Assembly (NCBI RefSeq): GCF_025153525.1
Contig: NZ_JANZNR010000006.1
Coordinates: 62,001 to 126,000 of the forward strand
Direction: 5' to 3'
Source of the DNA: Psychroserpens sp. SPM9
GTDB taxonomy: Bacteria > Bacteroidota > Bacteroidia > Flavobacteriales > Flavobacteriaceae
DNA length: 64,000 nt
Shown: positions 1 through 9,216 of the stretch, piece by piece
Layout of the letters: the number at the start of each line of letters is the position of its first letter
Numbering within the stretch: position 1 is the first letter of the stretch
Position numbers and translations under genes: made by a program
The notes under the pieces: generated by a model
The model's input: only the letters and a program-made list of their open reading frames with translations
What the model was told of the DNA's origin: nothing
The model's database searches: none

Positions 1-2246
1 CCTATTGGATTATAACACATTTGCAATCTAATTTTTACGCCTTTAAGCTCGATGAAAATGGCGTGAATCCAAATCCAGTCATTTCAACAATTCCGCCAGT
101 AATAGAGCTTATTCCTGCCGGAGATGGCAGCTCCTATTTTTATTCTTATTCAGATTTAAAAGCATCTCCAGATGGCAGTTTATTAGCTGCTGCTTTTAAT
201 TCTTTTCCGTCTGATGACGGACCGTATCATATTCCTGGGATTATTCTTTTGTATGATTTTGACAATGCGACTGGAGTCATATCCAATAAGCGTAATGTGT
301 TCAATGGAGAAAGCGCTTATGAATTTCCATATGTCGTTGAATTTTCCCCTCAAAGCAACTGGCTTTATGCGATAGTTGGCGATGGTGGTGTTGCCGAAAA
401 TTTTGTGCCACAACGATTTCTAAGATTTAATTTAAACACTACAAACATTCCAAGTTCTAAGGAACTTATAGAAGAACTTAGCGAAAACATTGCAGATGAT
501 TTACAATTAGGGATAGACAACAAAATATATAGAACCCAAGCTATTTTTAGTACTAGCAATTTAGATTACAGACGCTATTTGGCTACCGTAAACAATCCCG
601 ATGCTTTTAGTTTGTCGAGTATAAATTACGAACCCTTCTCTGTTCTTATCGATATTAATGAATCCAACCAAAATCTTGTAAACGGACAGCTACCAAACAT
701 CAACAAGCAATGGTTTAATAAACGTATTGATATTGTTAAAAATGGGCTTAGTCGTTGTGAACTTTATCTGTGTGGTAATCAAACTGAAACCTTAAAAGCA
801 GATAATATTAGTGGCGCAACTTATACATGGATGAAAGACAACGTCGTTATCCCTAACGAAACAGCATTTACATTAGAGGTTGATGCACCAGGATTTTATG
901 AAGTCTTTGTAGAACCTAATAATGGTAATTGTCCCGTTGTTGGTTTTGCAACAGTGCTATTATCGAACGATATTCCAACAGCTAATAATGCTTCAATACT
1001 TCAGTGTGATGATGAGATAGCTGATGGAATTTCAAGTTTTAACCTTGACGAAATCAGTGCAGAAGTAACCAATAATGAGACTGGTGTTGACATTACTTAC
1101 TATGAAACGTATGCCGATGCTCAAAATCAAGTCAATCCCCTTCCTCTTAATTACACTAATCTTTCTAATCCGCAAACGGTATATGCTACAGTTAGAAATA
1201 TTGATAATGGTTGTTCTAATATTTCTGAAATTACTCTTGAAATTAGTAACACCAATTCTAATGATGTCATTCTTGACGCTTGTGATAGTGGTGAAAATGA
1301 TGGTTTAACCACTTTTGAACTTTCCGAAGCAAATGAAGCGATTACCGAAGGGCTACCTGATGGTCTAACGATTAGTTATTATATGTCACTTCAAGACGCG
1401 TTGTTAGAGATTAATCCTATTGCTACGACTTTTTCTAATACTGTGCCGTATTCTCAAACGGTTTTTGCTCGCGTAGAAAACGCCAATGAATGCTACGGAA
1501 TTAGTGAAATACAACTCAACGTTTTTGAATTACCAGAACTAGAAACCGAAGAAACAATTTACTATTGTCTCAACTCAGCGCCAAATACGATAACACTAAC
1601 AGGTGGTGTTATAAATGATATCCCTAATAATTATTATTACGATTGGTCTACAGGAGCCACAACTTCCGAAATTAACATTAATGAACCTGGCACTTACACC
1701 GTTAGAGTCACTAATACTAATAATTGTTACAGAGATCGAACCATTACAGTTTTGCCTTCTGATATTGCGACGTTTGTAGACATTCAAGTAACAGATGCGA
1801 CAACGAATAATACCATTTCTGTCTTTGTATCGGGTGAAGGTGTTTATGAATATGCCTTGGATAATCCTAATGGTCCGTATCAAGAAAGTAATGTATTTGA
1901 AACTGTGAGCTTTGGATTTCATACCATATTTGTTCGGGATGTTGAAAATGATTGTGGCGTCGTAGAAGATGTGGTTTCAGTTATTGGGTTTCCAAAGTTT
2001 TTTACCCCTAATGGTGATATTCATCATCCTTACTGGCAAGTAAAAGGTATTTCGGCCGATTTTCAACCAAACACGCAAATTCTAATTTTTGATCGCTACG
2101 GAAAACTTCTCAAAGAACTCGATCCATTAAGCGCTGGATGGGATGGCATTTTCAATGGTGTAGACATGCCTACAAATGATTATTGGTATGTTGTGAACCT
2201 TGAAGATGGCAGAACTCTTAAAGGACATTTCACTTTAAAACGATAG
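1..2246 (+). CDS. T9SS type B secreted protein, 5'-truncated by window
   Basis: The open frame runs back to base 3 without a stop, so the gene begins before the window; the TTG at 21 is only an internal codon. The visible N-terminal part (about 240 residues) has propeller-like phrases such as LKASPDGS, VEFSP and LQLGIDNKIY, seen in flavobacterial YncE/WD40-like surface proteins. Two modules opening with C-D-x-x-x-x-D-G loops follow (near 1000 and 1280), then an Ig-like stretch. The last ~85 residues (FFTPNGD, FDRYGKLL, GWDGIFNG, DYWYVV, GHFTLKR) are a type B (CHU_C, gliding-motility-associated) sorting domain for export by the type IX system. The last ~240 residues closely resemble the 782-codon gene ending at 11544, so the two are paralogues. 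The substrate or ligand is unknown. Confidence 0.85.
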   Translation, partial: YWIITHLQSNFYAFKLDENGVNPNPVISTIPPVIELIPAGDGSSYFYSYSDLKASPDGSLLAAAFNSFPSDDGPYHIPGIILLYDFDNATGVISNKRNVFNGESAYEFPYVVEFSPQSNWLYAIVGDGGVAENFVPQRFLRFNLNTTNIPSSKELIEELSENIADDLQLGIDNKIYRTQAIFSTSNLDYRRYLATVNNPDAFSLSSINYEPFSVLIDINESNQNLVNGQLPNINKQWFNKRIDIVKNGLSRCELYLCGNQTETLKADNISGATYTWMKDNVVIPNETAFTLEVDAPGFYEVFVEPNNGNCPVVGFATVLLSNDIPTANNASILQCDDEIADGISSFNLDEISAEVTNNETGVDITYYETYADAQNQVNPLPLNYTNLSNPQTVYATVRNIDNGCSNISEITLEISNTNSNDVILDACDSGENDGLTTFELSEANEAITEGLPDGLTISYYMSLQDALLEINPIATTFSNTVPYSQTVFARVENANECYGISEIQLNVFELPELETEETIYYCLNSAPNTITLTGGVINDIPNNYYYDWSTGATTSEININEPGTYTVRVTNTNNCYRDRTITVLPSDIATFVDIQVTDATTNNTISVFVSGEGVYEYALDNPNGPYQESNVFETVSFGFHTIFVRDVENDCGVVEDVVSVIGFPKFFTPNGDIHHPYWQVKGISADFQPNTQILIFDRYGKLLKELDPLSAGWDGIFNGVDMPTNDYWYVVNLEDGRTLKGHFTLKR

Positions 2247-2283
2247 CGGAAAAAGCTGTAAATTGTCAATCTAAAATCATAAA

Positions 2284-4125
2284 ATGAGCATCTTTAAATA
2301 CTTAGTTATTAGTATCGTTTCTCTCACTACTTTAACTTCGTATGCTCAAGATATTGAATTATTTCAACAATTTAATGGTCGCTATGACTATACAGCAATA
2401 GGAAATACACTCAATCCTTTTGAAAATAATCTGGATCAAAGTTTTTGCTTTCCTTTAGAATCGTCTAGTGCAACCTTAAATATAGCACCTTCAGCAACAG
2501 TCATTGCTGCCTATCTTTATTGGGCTGGTTCTGGCACAGGAGATACGAATGTGACATTAAATGGAATGTCTATTGATGCCGAAGCCACGTATACTGTTGA
2601 TTATACGGAACCGTTTTCAGAAACACTCACCTATTTTTCTAGTTATGCCAATATCACCGATTTTATAATAGCGCAAGGCAATACAACTTATGAGCTATCT
2701 GATTTAGATATTACTGATGTGCTGACCAATACTACTGGATACTGTGACAATAGAACCAACTTTGCCGGCTGGAGTATTTATGTGATTTTTGAAGATGATA
2801 GTTTACCTTTAAATCAACTCAACCTTTATCAGGGTCTCGAAATTATTAATAGAAATAATCAGGAAAAAACCATTGTTATCGACAACCTCAACGTTATTGA
2901 TAATGAAGGTGCAAAAATTGGATTTCTAGCCTGGGAAGGTGATAATGCACTAAATTTTGGAGAACGTTTATCTATAAATGACAATGTGTTATCCAATCCG
3001 CCATTGAATTTAAGCGATAATGCATTTAACGGCACCAATAGCTTTACCAATTCGAGCACATTTTACAATGCCGATTTAGACGTTTATAATATTCAGGATA
3101 ATATCAGTATTGGAGATACAAGCGCAACCATCAAAATGACTACAGGCGCTTTTGATCAATTTGGAATTTTTAGAGCCGATTTAATTATCATTAATAATAT
3201 TGTCACTGTATTAAACAGTCAGCTACCCGATGCCACTATTGCACTAGATAGTTATATGATTAACTGTGGCGACAGAACGCTAGCCTTAGATTATACTGTA
3301 TTCAATACCAATAGTACCGATCCATTACCTGCCCAAACCCCTATTGCTTTTTATGCGGAAGGCCAGCTTATCGGACAATCACAAACGCAAAATGAGATTG
3401 CCATAAATGCTTCAGAAAGCGGTACGATTACTTTAATGCTTTCTGAAAATATTTCTGATGTCTTTCTTCTTACCCTAGCAGTTGATGACGATGGAACTGG
3501 CAACGGAACTATTCTGGAAATCATAGAAATTAATAATATTGATGATGCTATCATCGAACTACTTGTTGTGCCTCCAGCTCAATCGATACCTGGAGAACTA
3601 GCTTGTAATGAAGGTTTCAGCAGCGCTACTTTTAATTTGATTGCTATTCTTCAAAACACTATAAATTCTGATAACGAGCCTGTTTTTTATGAAACCTTAG
3701 CCGATTTAGAGTCTGATACCAATGACATTCTAAATCCTGAAACTTATGCTTCGATTGGAAACCCTCAAACCCTATACGCCAAAATTGATAATCCGCCTTG
3801 CTACGATGTTTATACTTTTGAATTGTCTGTAGAAAATTGCCCACCATATGTTCCTCAAGGCTTTTCACCTAATAATGATGGTATTAATGACTGGTTTAAC
3901 ATACAGGATTTATATGATATTTTTGAAGCTCATGAACTCAAAATTTTTAATCGTTATGGCACTTTAGTTTTTGAAGGCAACAATGATAAAAAATGGAACG
4001 GATTTATAAATCGTGGTTTAAATAATCATGGTAAATTAGTTCCTGTTGGCACCTATTTTTACGTGCTTAACCTCAATGACCCAAATTTTGAAAACTTAAT
4101 TGGCTGGGTTTATGTCAATTATTAA
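2284..4125 (+). CDS. T9SS type B sorting domain protein
   Basis: 613 residues with a signal peptide (about 1-21, ending SYAQ). The N-terminal half has AYLYWAGSG and NFAGWSIYVIFED motifs typical of a secreted beta-sandwich region (DUF3344-like, tentative). A CARDB-like segment lies around residues 310-430, followed by one degenerate copy of the module found in the neighbouring genes (ACNEGFSSATFNL). The C-terminus (FSPNNDGINDWF, IFNRYGTLVFEG, VPVGTYFYVL) is a type B sorting domain of the more usual 'SPNNDG' subtype and differs from the 'FFTPNGD' subtype of its three neighbours. It starts 37 nt after the previous gene and is probably cotranscribed with it. A secreted or surface role is well supported; a specific function is not. 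Confidence 0.85.
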   Translation: MSIFKYLVISIVSLTTLTSYAQDIELFQQFNGRYDYTAIGNTLNPFENNLDQSFCFPLESSSATLNIAPSATVIAAYLYWAGSGTGDTNVTLNGMSIDAEATYTVDYTEPFSETLTYFSSYANITDFIIAQGNTTYELSDLDITDVLTNTTGYCDNRTNFAGWSIYVIFEDDSLPLNQLNLYQGLEIINRNNQEKTIVIDNLNVIDNEGAKIGFLAWEGDNALNFGERLSINDNVLSNPPLNLSDNAFNGTNSFTNSSTFYNADLDVYNIQDNISIGDTSATIKMTTGAFDQFGIFRADLIIINNIVTVLNSQLPDATIALDSYMINCGDRTLALDYTVFNTNSTDPLPAQTPIAFYAEGQLIGQSQTQNEIAINASESGTITLMLSENISDVFLLTLAVDDDGTGNGTILEIIEINNIDDAIIELLVVPPAQSIPGELACNEGFSSATFNLIAILQNTINSDNEPVFYETLADLESDTNDILNPETYASIGNPQTLYAKIDNPPCYDVYTFELSVENCPPYVPQGFSPNNDGINDWFNIQDLYDIFEAHELKIFNRYGTLVFEGNNDKKWNGFINRGLNNHGKLVPVGTYFYVLNLNDPNFENLIGWVYVNY

Positions 4126-4178
4126 AAGCTTTTCCAAAGTGAAATTTTCCTAAAAATGCTTTAAATGTTAAAATTTAA

Positions 4179-4210
4179 TGTATTTCATCGTGTTTTTTTG
4201 TATTTCGTCT
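4179..4210 (+). promoter_or_regulatory. Direct repeat TGTATTTCRTC, 20-bp period, upstream of surface gene
   Basis: TGTATTTCATCG at 4179-4190 and TGTATTTCGTCT at 4199-4210 are 10/12 identical and start exactly 20 bp apart, about 95-125 nt before the ATG at 4303. The spacing of about two helical turns suggests a dimeric regulator, but chance similarity in an AT-rich gap cannot be excluded. Confidence 0.35.
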
Positions 4211-4302
4211 TAATTACATTTACTTTTCGAGCCAACAGAAAATCAATATTAAAAATAGTCCCAAATTAAACGCTATTGATTTCGTAACTTAACCGCTTAC
4301 AA

Positions 4303-7300
4303 ATGACACTACTACAAAAATCCCTCAACATATTCGTATGCATTTTATGCTGCACAGTTAGTGCTCAGCAAATCAGTATAGATAATTCTTTTTCAGAACA
4401 ACAACTCATAGAAAACAACCTCATTCAAGGGTGTGTAGAAACCTCAAATATCCAATCGGTAGTAAACGGTCAAGTTAACGGATTTAATAGTTTTGCATAT
4501 TTTGAACGTGCTGGATCCAATTTTCCTTTCGAAAATGGAATCATGCTCTCCACTGGAAATGCTGCTTCTGGAGGTAATACCGAAAACACAGCAGTTTTAA
4601 ATGAAGGGGAATCAAATTGGACTACAGATTCTGATCTTGAAACAGCATTAGGTATCACAGGCACTTTAAACGCTACATCTATTGAGTTTGATTTCGTTTC
4701 GGTGGCTAATCAAATTCAATTTAATTACATCCTGGCTTCCGAAGAATACTTTGGAAATTTCCCTTGTCAGTACTCTGATGGCTTTGCCTTTCTCATTAAA
4801 GAAGCAGGAACCAACGATCCATATGTTAATATTGCTGTCATTCCTGGTACCTCAACACCTGTAAATACCAACACCATACATGATGAAATCGTCGGGTTTT
4901 GTGAAGCCTCAAACGGTCAATTCTTTGAAGGTTACAATCTTGGAGACACCAATTATAACGGAAGAACCACAGTCATGACTGCTACAGCTAGCATTCAACC
5001 TAATGTGCAGTATCATATCAAATTAGTCATTGCAGATCAAACAGATAAAAATTATGATTCCGCAGTTTTTATAGAAGGTAATAGTTTTAATTCGACGGTC
5101 GACTTAGGTCCAGATATTCAAACCTGTGCAGATGCTGTTACTTTAGATGGAAACATAGAAAACCCACAGGCAACTTACCAATGGTTTTTAAATGACAGCG
5201 CCATCGCAGGTGAAATTCTTCCCACTTATAGTGCAGACCAATCAGGTGAGTATCGTGTAGAAATTCAAATACCTCTTGCTGGTTCTACCTGTCTTATTGA
5301 AGACAGTGTAAATGTAATCTTAAGCTCCACGCAGTCTGCTGAACCTATTTCAGATTATGAATTGTGCGATGACTCAAGTGGTGACGAGATTGAAACGTTT
5401 AATTTATCATCAAAAGACAGCGAAGTCTTAGCGGCTGTACCTTCATCAAACTATACAATTACATATCACTTAACAGCAACTGATGCCCAAAACGGAAACA
5501 ATCCAATTTTTGGAACTATTCAAAATACTTCAAACCCACAAACCATATTCATTAGAATTGTAGATACCACAAATGGTTGTCTGGCTTTTCAAAACTTTAA
5601 TTTGATTGTAAATCCTTTACCAAATATCACGCCTCCTTCCGTTTTATTGGCTTGTGATGATACTGATGCTGACGGATTTACAACTATAGATTTATCGCAA
5701 AAAGATGACGAAATCACCAATGGCAACTTTGATTTAGTAGTCAGCTACCATTACACTCAAAATGACGCAGATAATGGTATGAATGCCATTCCGTTGCCTT
5801 ATGTTAACACCAACCCTACAGAAACACTTTTTGTTAACGTGACGAATAGCAGTACTGGCTGTTCTATCACAACGACCTTAGACCTTGAAGTACTTGGTAA
5901 TCCGGTTATAAATACCGACAATCATTATATAGAAGCTTGCGACCTTGATCATGATGGTTTTGCCATGTTTGATTTAACATCGATTACTGATGATGTTTTA
6001 GAAGGCTTAACTGGTGTAAATGTGACCTTTCATGAAACACAGGAAGATGCCGATTTAGGGGTGAATCCCATTACTGATGAAACCAATTATGCCAATATAA
6101 ACATCGACGAACAAACTGTTTTTATAAGAGTGGAAGATGCTAATACTGGCTGTGCGACTACAACTCCCATTGAAATTCACTCCAACCTCTTATTGACTGC
6201 AACAGACATTAGAGAATATACGATTTGTGATGAAGACAATGATGGCGTCGAAGAATTTAGTTTAACCTATATTACAGATGTTATTATTAATGATGTTGAA
6301 GAGGTCATGGATTATACTATCGATATCGATTTTTATCTTACTGAAGACGAAAGAGATAATCAGGTTAATCCTATAGATACAGCGGTGCCTTTTGTTCCAT
6401 CTAGTAACCCGCAAACCTTATACATAACTCTAACAAGTCCGGAATGTCAAGAAGTTGAAGCCATTGAACTTATTATCAACCCAATTACAGAGTTTGCTCC
6501 TATTAATCATCAAACGGTTTGTGATACAGATCAAGATGGGTTTACCGCAATTGATTTAAGCGCTTATGATGGTCTAGTTACCAATGGCCAAGCTGATTTT
6601 ACTGTCACCTATTTTGCTTCAGAAGCAGATGCCGATGCTAATACAAACCCTTTACCTACAATTTATACCAACACCAGTAATCCACAAACATTCTACACAA
6701 GAATAACATCAAATGATACCTCTTGTGCAGACACAAATGCTTTCGAAATTGAAGTATTACCTGCGCCACTTTCAAACGAGCCTACAGATATTGTGATTTG
6801 CGATGACGATTTAGATGGTGTGTATATTATAGACTTAGATGCTAAGATTTCAGAAGTGGTTTCTGATACAAACAATAGAACCATTACGTTTCATAATAGT
6901 TTAAATGCTGCGGAATCGGATACAAATGCAATCGCTGCAACGACATCATATCCTGCAACTACCGAAACGATTTTTATACGTATTGAAAACACTGCAACTG
7001 GCTGTTATTCAACAGAAAATTTTGAAGTCATTGTAAATACACTTCCAGATTTTATAGCAATTTCAAATTATAAAATTTGTGAAGATGCCAGTGATGATAT
7101 TGGTGATTTTATTTTTGAAACTAAAGATGCCGAAATATTAAATGGTCAAACCGGAAAAGAAGTATTATACTTTTTAAACCAAAACGATGCCGATAATAAT
7201 ACCAATGCTATTGACAAAACAGTCGCCTATCAAAATATTTCTAATCCACAAACGATTGTTGTAAGAGTTCAAAATATTACCGATGTAGATTGCTACGGAA

Positions 7301-9144
7301 CAGCCTCATTTACCATCGAAGTTGGAACCAATCCATTATTTAACACGCCCACAGATTGGTTTGTTTGTGATGATATTTCTAACGATGGAAGCGAAACTTT
7401 TGACTTAAACTCTAAGGTTTCTGAAATTTCAGAAGGTATAAACGACACCTTAGATATTAGCTTTTACACCTCTTTGGCGAATGCCGAAAATCAAACTAAT
7501 GCGATTCCGTTAGAATTTGCCAATACGGTAAACCCACAGCAGATTTTTGTTGTGATTGATAACGGAACCATATGTAACTCGATAACTAGTTTTGAATTAA
7601 ACATCATTCAGGTGCCTGAGGTGAATCTAGCTTTACCTATTTCTGAATGTGATGATGACTATGACGGGATCACTGAATTTGACTTAACACAAGCCGAATT
7701 CGATATTCTTGATGTAAGACATGATGATATTACGGTGACTTATTTTGAAACGATGAGCGATTTGGAAGCCAATACGAACGCGATTCAAAACCCGGAAAGC
7801 TACACCAATCTTACCAATCCGCAAACCGTTTTTATACGCGTGACGAATACTATTTCAGATTGTTTTGTAGCTATTCCTTTAGAACTCAATGTCAACCTTC
7901 CTCCTGCTATTAATGATTTTGGAGTATACGAAGTTTGTGATAATGAAAATGATTTGGTGAACTTAAATGATATCAATTCAGTATTACTTGTCAACACCGA
8001 AAATGTCATCGTTAACTATTACGCATCCCAAGCAGATGCTCAAAATCAAGCGAATGTCTTAGACAACAACTATAACTATGTAACGACAAACGACACGCTG
8101 TTTGCAAGAGTTGAATTTGCAACCACATTGTGTTACTATATTTATGAGTTTAACTTACAAGTTAACCCTTTACCTGTTGCCCATCAGCCTGACAATTTAG
8201 AAGCTTGTGATGATGATTACGATGGCTTCTACGCGTTTGATTTAACACAGCAAAATGCACAAATCTTAGGCGGACAAAACCCTAATAATTTTACGGTAAG
8301 CTATTATTTAGATATGGTGTTAGCCCAAGAAGGCACTAATCCTCTAGAACCAACTTATGATGCACTTACCAATGATGTTATTTATGTGAGAGTAGAAAAT
8401 AATACTACAGGCTGTTTTAGTACAACATCCTTTATGACCATTATCTTTGAGAAACCTATTGTTGCGATTGATGATCAAGTCATCTGCTTAGATAACTTGC
8501 CACTAATTGTTAGTGCTAACACTAATAATGCTGGAGATACCTATTTCTGGTCTACTAATGAAACCGCTCCCGAAATCGAAATCACGCAAATAGGTGATTA
8601 TTGGGTAACGGTTACCACTCCAAATGGCTGTCAGGAAACACGTGTGTTTTCAGTTTCTGAATCGGAAGCTGCGACCATCGAAATTACTGAAACCGTAGAT
8701 TTCTCTGACCCTAATAATATTACTGTTACTATTAGCGGCATTGGAAACTATCTCTACCAATTAGATGATGAAGAACCTCAAGATTCTGGCTTTTTTGAAA
8801 ATGTAAGTTTAGGATATCACACTATTACGATTATCGATTTAAATGGTTGTTCTGAAGTTTCTAAAGAAATCGTCGTGATTGATGCACCAAAATTCTTTAC
8901 GCCAAATAATGATTCTTATTTTGACACATGGCATATTACTGGTGTTGAAACATTAACGGGTACGATGGTTTATATTTATGACCGCTACGGAAAACTGCTA
9001 ACCACATTAGACTCTGATGACAAAGGTTGGGATGGTATTTATAATGGAAATTTGATGCCCGCAACCGATTACTGGTTTGTTGCTGATGTAAAAAAAGGAG
9101 CTATAGAATTTCAAGTTAAAGGCCACTTTTCACTGCGTTTGTAA
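4303..9144 (+). CDS. Giant choice-of-anchor L / T9SS type B surface protein
   Basis: 1,613 residues. A signal peptide (about 1-21, ending VSAQ) is followed by a choice-of-anchor L domain to about residue 265 (FPFENGIMLSTG, ASEEYFGNFPCQYSDGFAFLI, VIPGTSTPVN, YHIKLVIADQ), then an Ig-like stretch and eleven tandem modules of roughly 90 residues between about 5350 and 8450. Each module opens with a Cys and an acidic loop such as CDDDYDG, CDTDQDG or CDLDHDG, and carries a downstream 'NPQTxFxR' strand. A type B sorting domain ends the protein (FFTPNNDS, YDRYGKLL, GWDGIYNG, GHFSLRL). The acidic loops look like Ca-binding DxDxDG loops, which is inference. It is likely an adhesin or other long surface fibre, exported by T9SS. 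It is preceded by a 177-nt gap holding a 20-bp-period direct repeat. Confidence 0.9.
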   Translation: MTLLQKSLNIFVCILCCTVSAQQISIDNSFSEQQLIENNLIQGCVETSNIQSVVNGQVNGFNSFAYFERAGSNFPFENGIMLSTGNAASGGNTENTAVLNEGESNWTTDSDLETALGITGTLNATSIEFDFVSVANQIQFNYILASEEYFGNFPCQYSDGFAFLIKEAGTNDPYVNIAVIPGTSTPVNTNTIHDEIVGFCEASNGQFFEGYNLGDTNYNGRTTVMTATASIQPNVQYHIKLVIADQTDKNYDSAVFIEGNSFNSTVDLGPDIQTCADAVTLDGNIENPQATYQWFLNDSAIAGEILPTYSADQSGEYRVEIQIPLAGSTCLIEDSVNVILSSTQSAEPISDYELCDDSSGDEIETFNLSSKDSEVLAAVPSSNYTITYHLTATDAQNGNNPIFGTIQNTSNPQTIFIRIVDTTNGCLAFQNFNLIVNPLPNITPPSVLLACDDTDADGFTTIDLSQKDDEITNGNFDLVVSYHYTQNDADNGMNAIPLPYVNTNPTETLFVNVTNSSTGCSITTTLDLEVLGNPVINTDNHYIEACDLDHDGFAMFDLTSITDDVLEGLTGVNVTFHETQEDADLGVNPITDETNYANINIDEQTVFIRVEDANTGCATTTPIEIHSNLLLTATDIREYTICDEDNDGVEEFSLTYITDVIINDVEEVMDYTIDIDFYLTEDERDNQVNPIDTAVPFVPSSNPQTLYITLTSPECQEVEAIELIINPITEFAPINHQTVCDTDQDGFTAIDLSAYDGLVTNGQADFTVTYFASEADADANTNPLPTIYTNTSNPQTFYTRITSNDTSCADTNAFEIEVLPAPLSNEPTDIVICDDDLDGVYIIDLDAKISEVVSDTNNRTITFHNSLNAAESDTNAIAATTSYPATTETIFIRIENTATGCYSTENFEVIVNTLPDFIAISNYKICEDASDDIGDFIFETKDAEILNGQTGKEVLYFLNQNDADNNTNAIDKTVAYQNISNPQTIVVRVQNITDVDCYGTASFTIEVGTNPLFNTPTDWFVCDDISNDGSETFDLNSKVSEISEGINDTLDISFYTSLANAENQTNAIPLEFANTVNPQQIFVVIDNGTICNSITSFELNIIQVPEVNLALPISECDDDYDGITEFDLTQAEFDILDVRHDDITVTYFETMSDLEANTNAIQNPESYTNLTNPQTVFIRVTNTISDCFVAIPLELNVNLPPAINDFGVYEVCDNENDLVNLNDINSVLLVNTENVIVNYYASQADAQNQANVLDNNYNYVTTNDTLFARVEFATTLCYYIYEFNLQVNPLPVAHQPDNLEACDDDYDGFYAFDLTQQNAQILGGQNPNNFTVSYYLDMVLAQEGTNPLEPTYDALTNDVIYVRVENNTTGCFSTTSFMTIIFEKPIVAIDDQVICLDNLPLIVSANTNNAGDTYFWSTNETAPEIEITQIGDYWVTVTTPNGCQETRVFSVSESEAATIEITETVDFSDPNNITVTISGIGNYLYQLDDEEPQDSGFFENVSLGYHTITIIDLNGCSEVSKEIVVIDAPKFFTPNNDSYFDTWHITGVETLTGTMVYIYDRYGKLLTTLDSDDKGWDGIYNGNLMPATDYWFVADVKKGAIEFQVKGHFSLRL
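5350..8450 (+). repeat. Eleven tandem CDxDxDG modules inside a T9SS-B gene
   Basis: Eleven protein-level repeats of roughly 270-290 nt, each starting near a TGT/TGC codon followed by Asp codons. The starts show as ELCDDSSGDE, LACDDTDADG, EACDLDHDG, TICDEDNDG, VCDTDQDG, VICDDDLDG, KICEDASDD, FVCDDISNDG, SECDDDYDG, EVCDNEND and EACDDDYDG. Related copies occur in the other three T9SS-B genes (two, one and two copies). DNA identity between units is low, so these are old duplications held by protein-level selection. Confidence 0.85.
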
Positions 9145-9190
9145 TCCATAATCTTAACATTTTTTAAGGCGTAGTAAATCAATCTATACG

Positions 9191-9198
9191 TATCTTTG
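9191..9198 (+). promoter_or_regulatory. -7 box (TATCTTTG)
   Basis: A perfect Bacteroidota TAnnTTTG box 18 nt before the ATG at 9217. No clear -33 TTG is seen at the usual 19-21 nt spacing. It overlaps the upstream TTG-initiated extension of the frame (9196), which argues that the true start is 9217. Confidence 0.5.
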
Positions 9199-9216
9199 CA
9201 ATCGGTAAAATTGCAA

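Noticed and set aside
21-23. TTG at 21 as the start of the first gene
   Set aside because: The frame is open to base 3 with family-like residues (YWIITH) before it, so the gene starts outside the window.
9196-9216. TTG start adding seven residues to the 9217 gene
   Set aside because: It overlaps a TATCTTTG promoter box and puts residues in front of a clean signal peptide.
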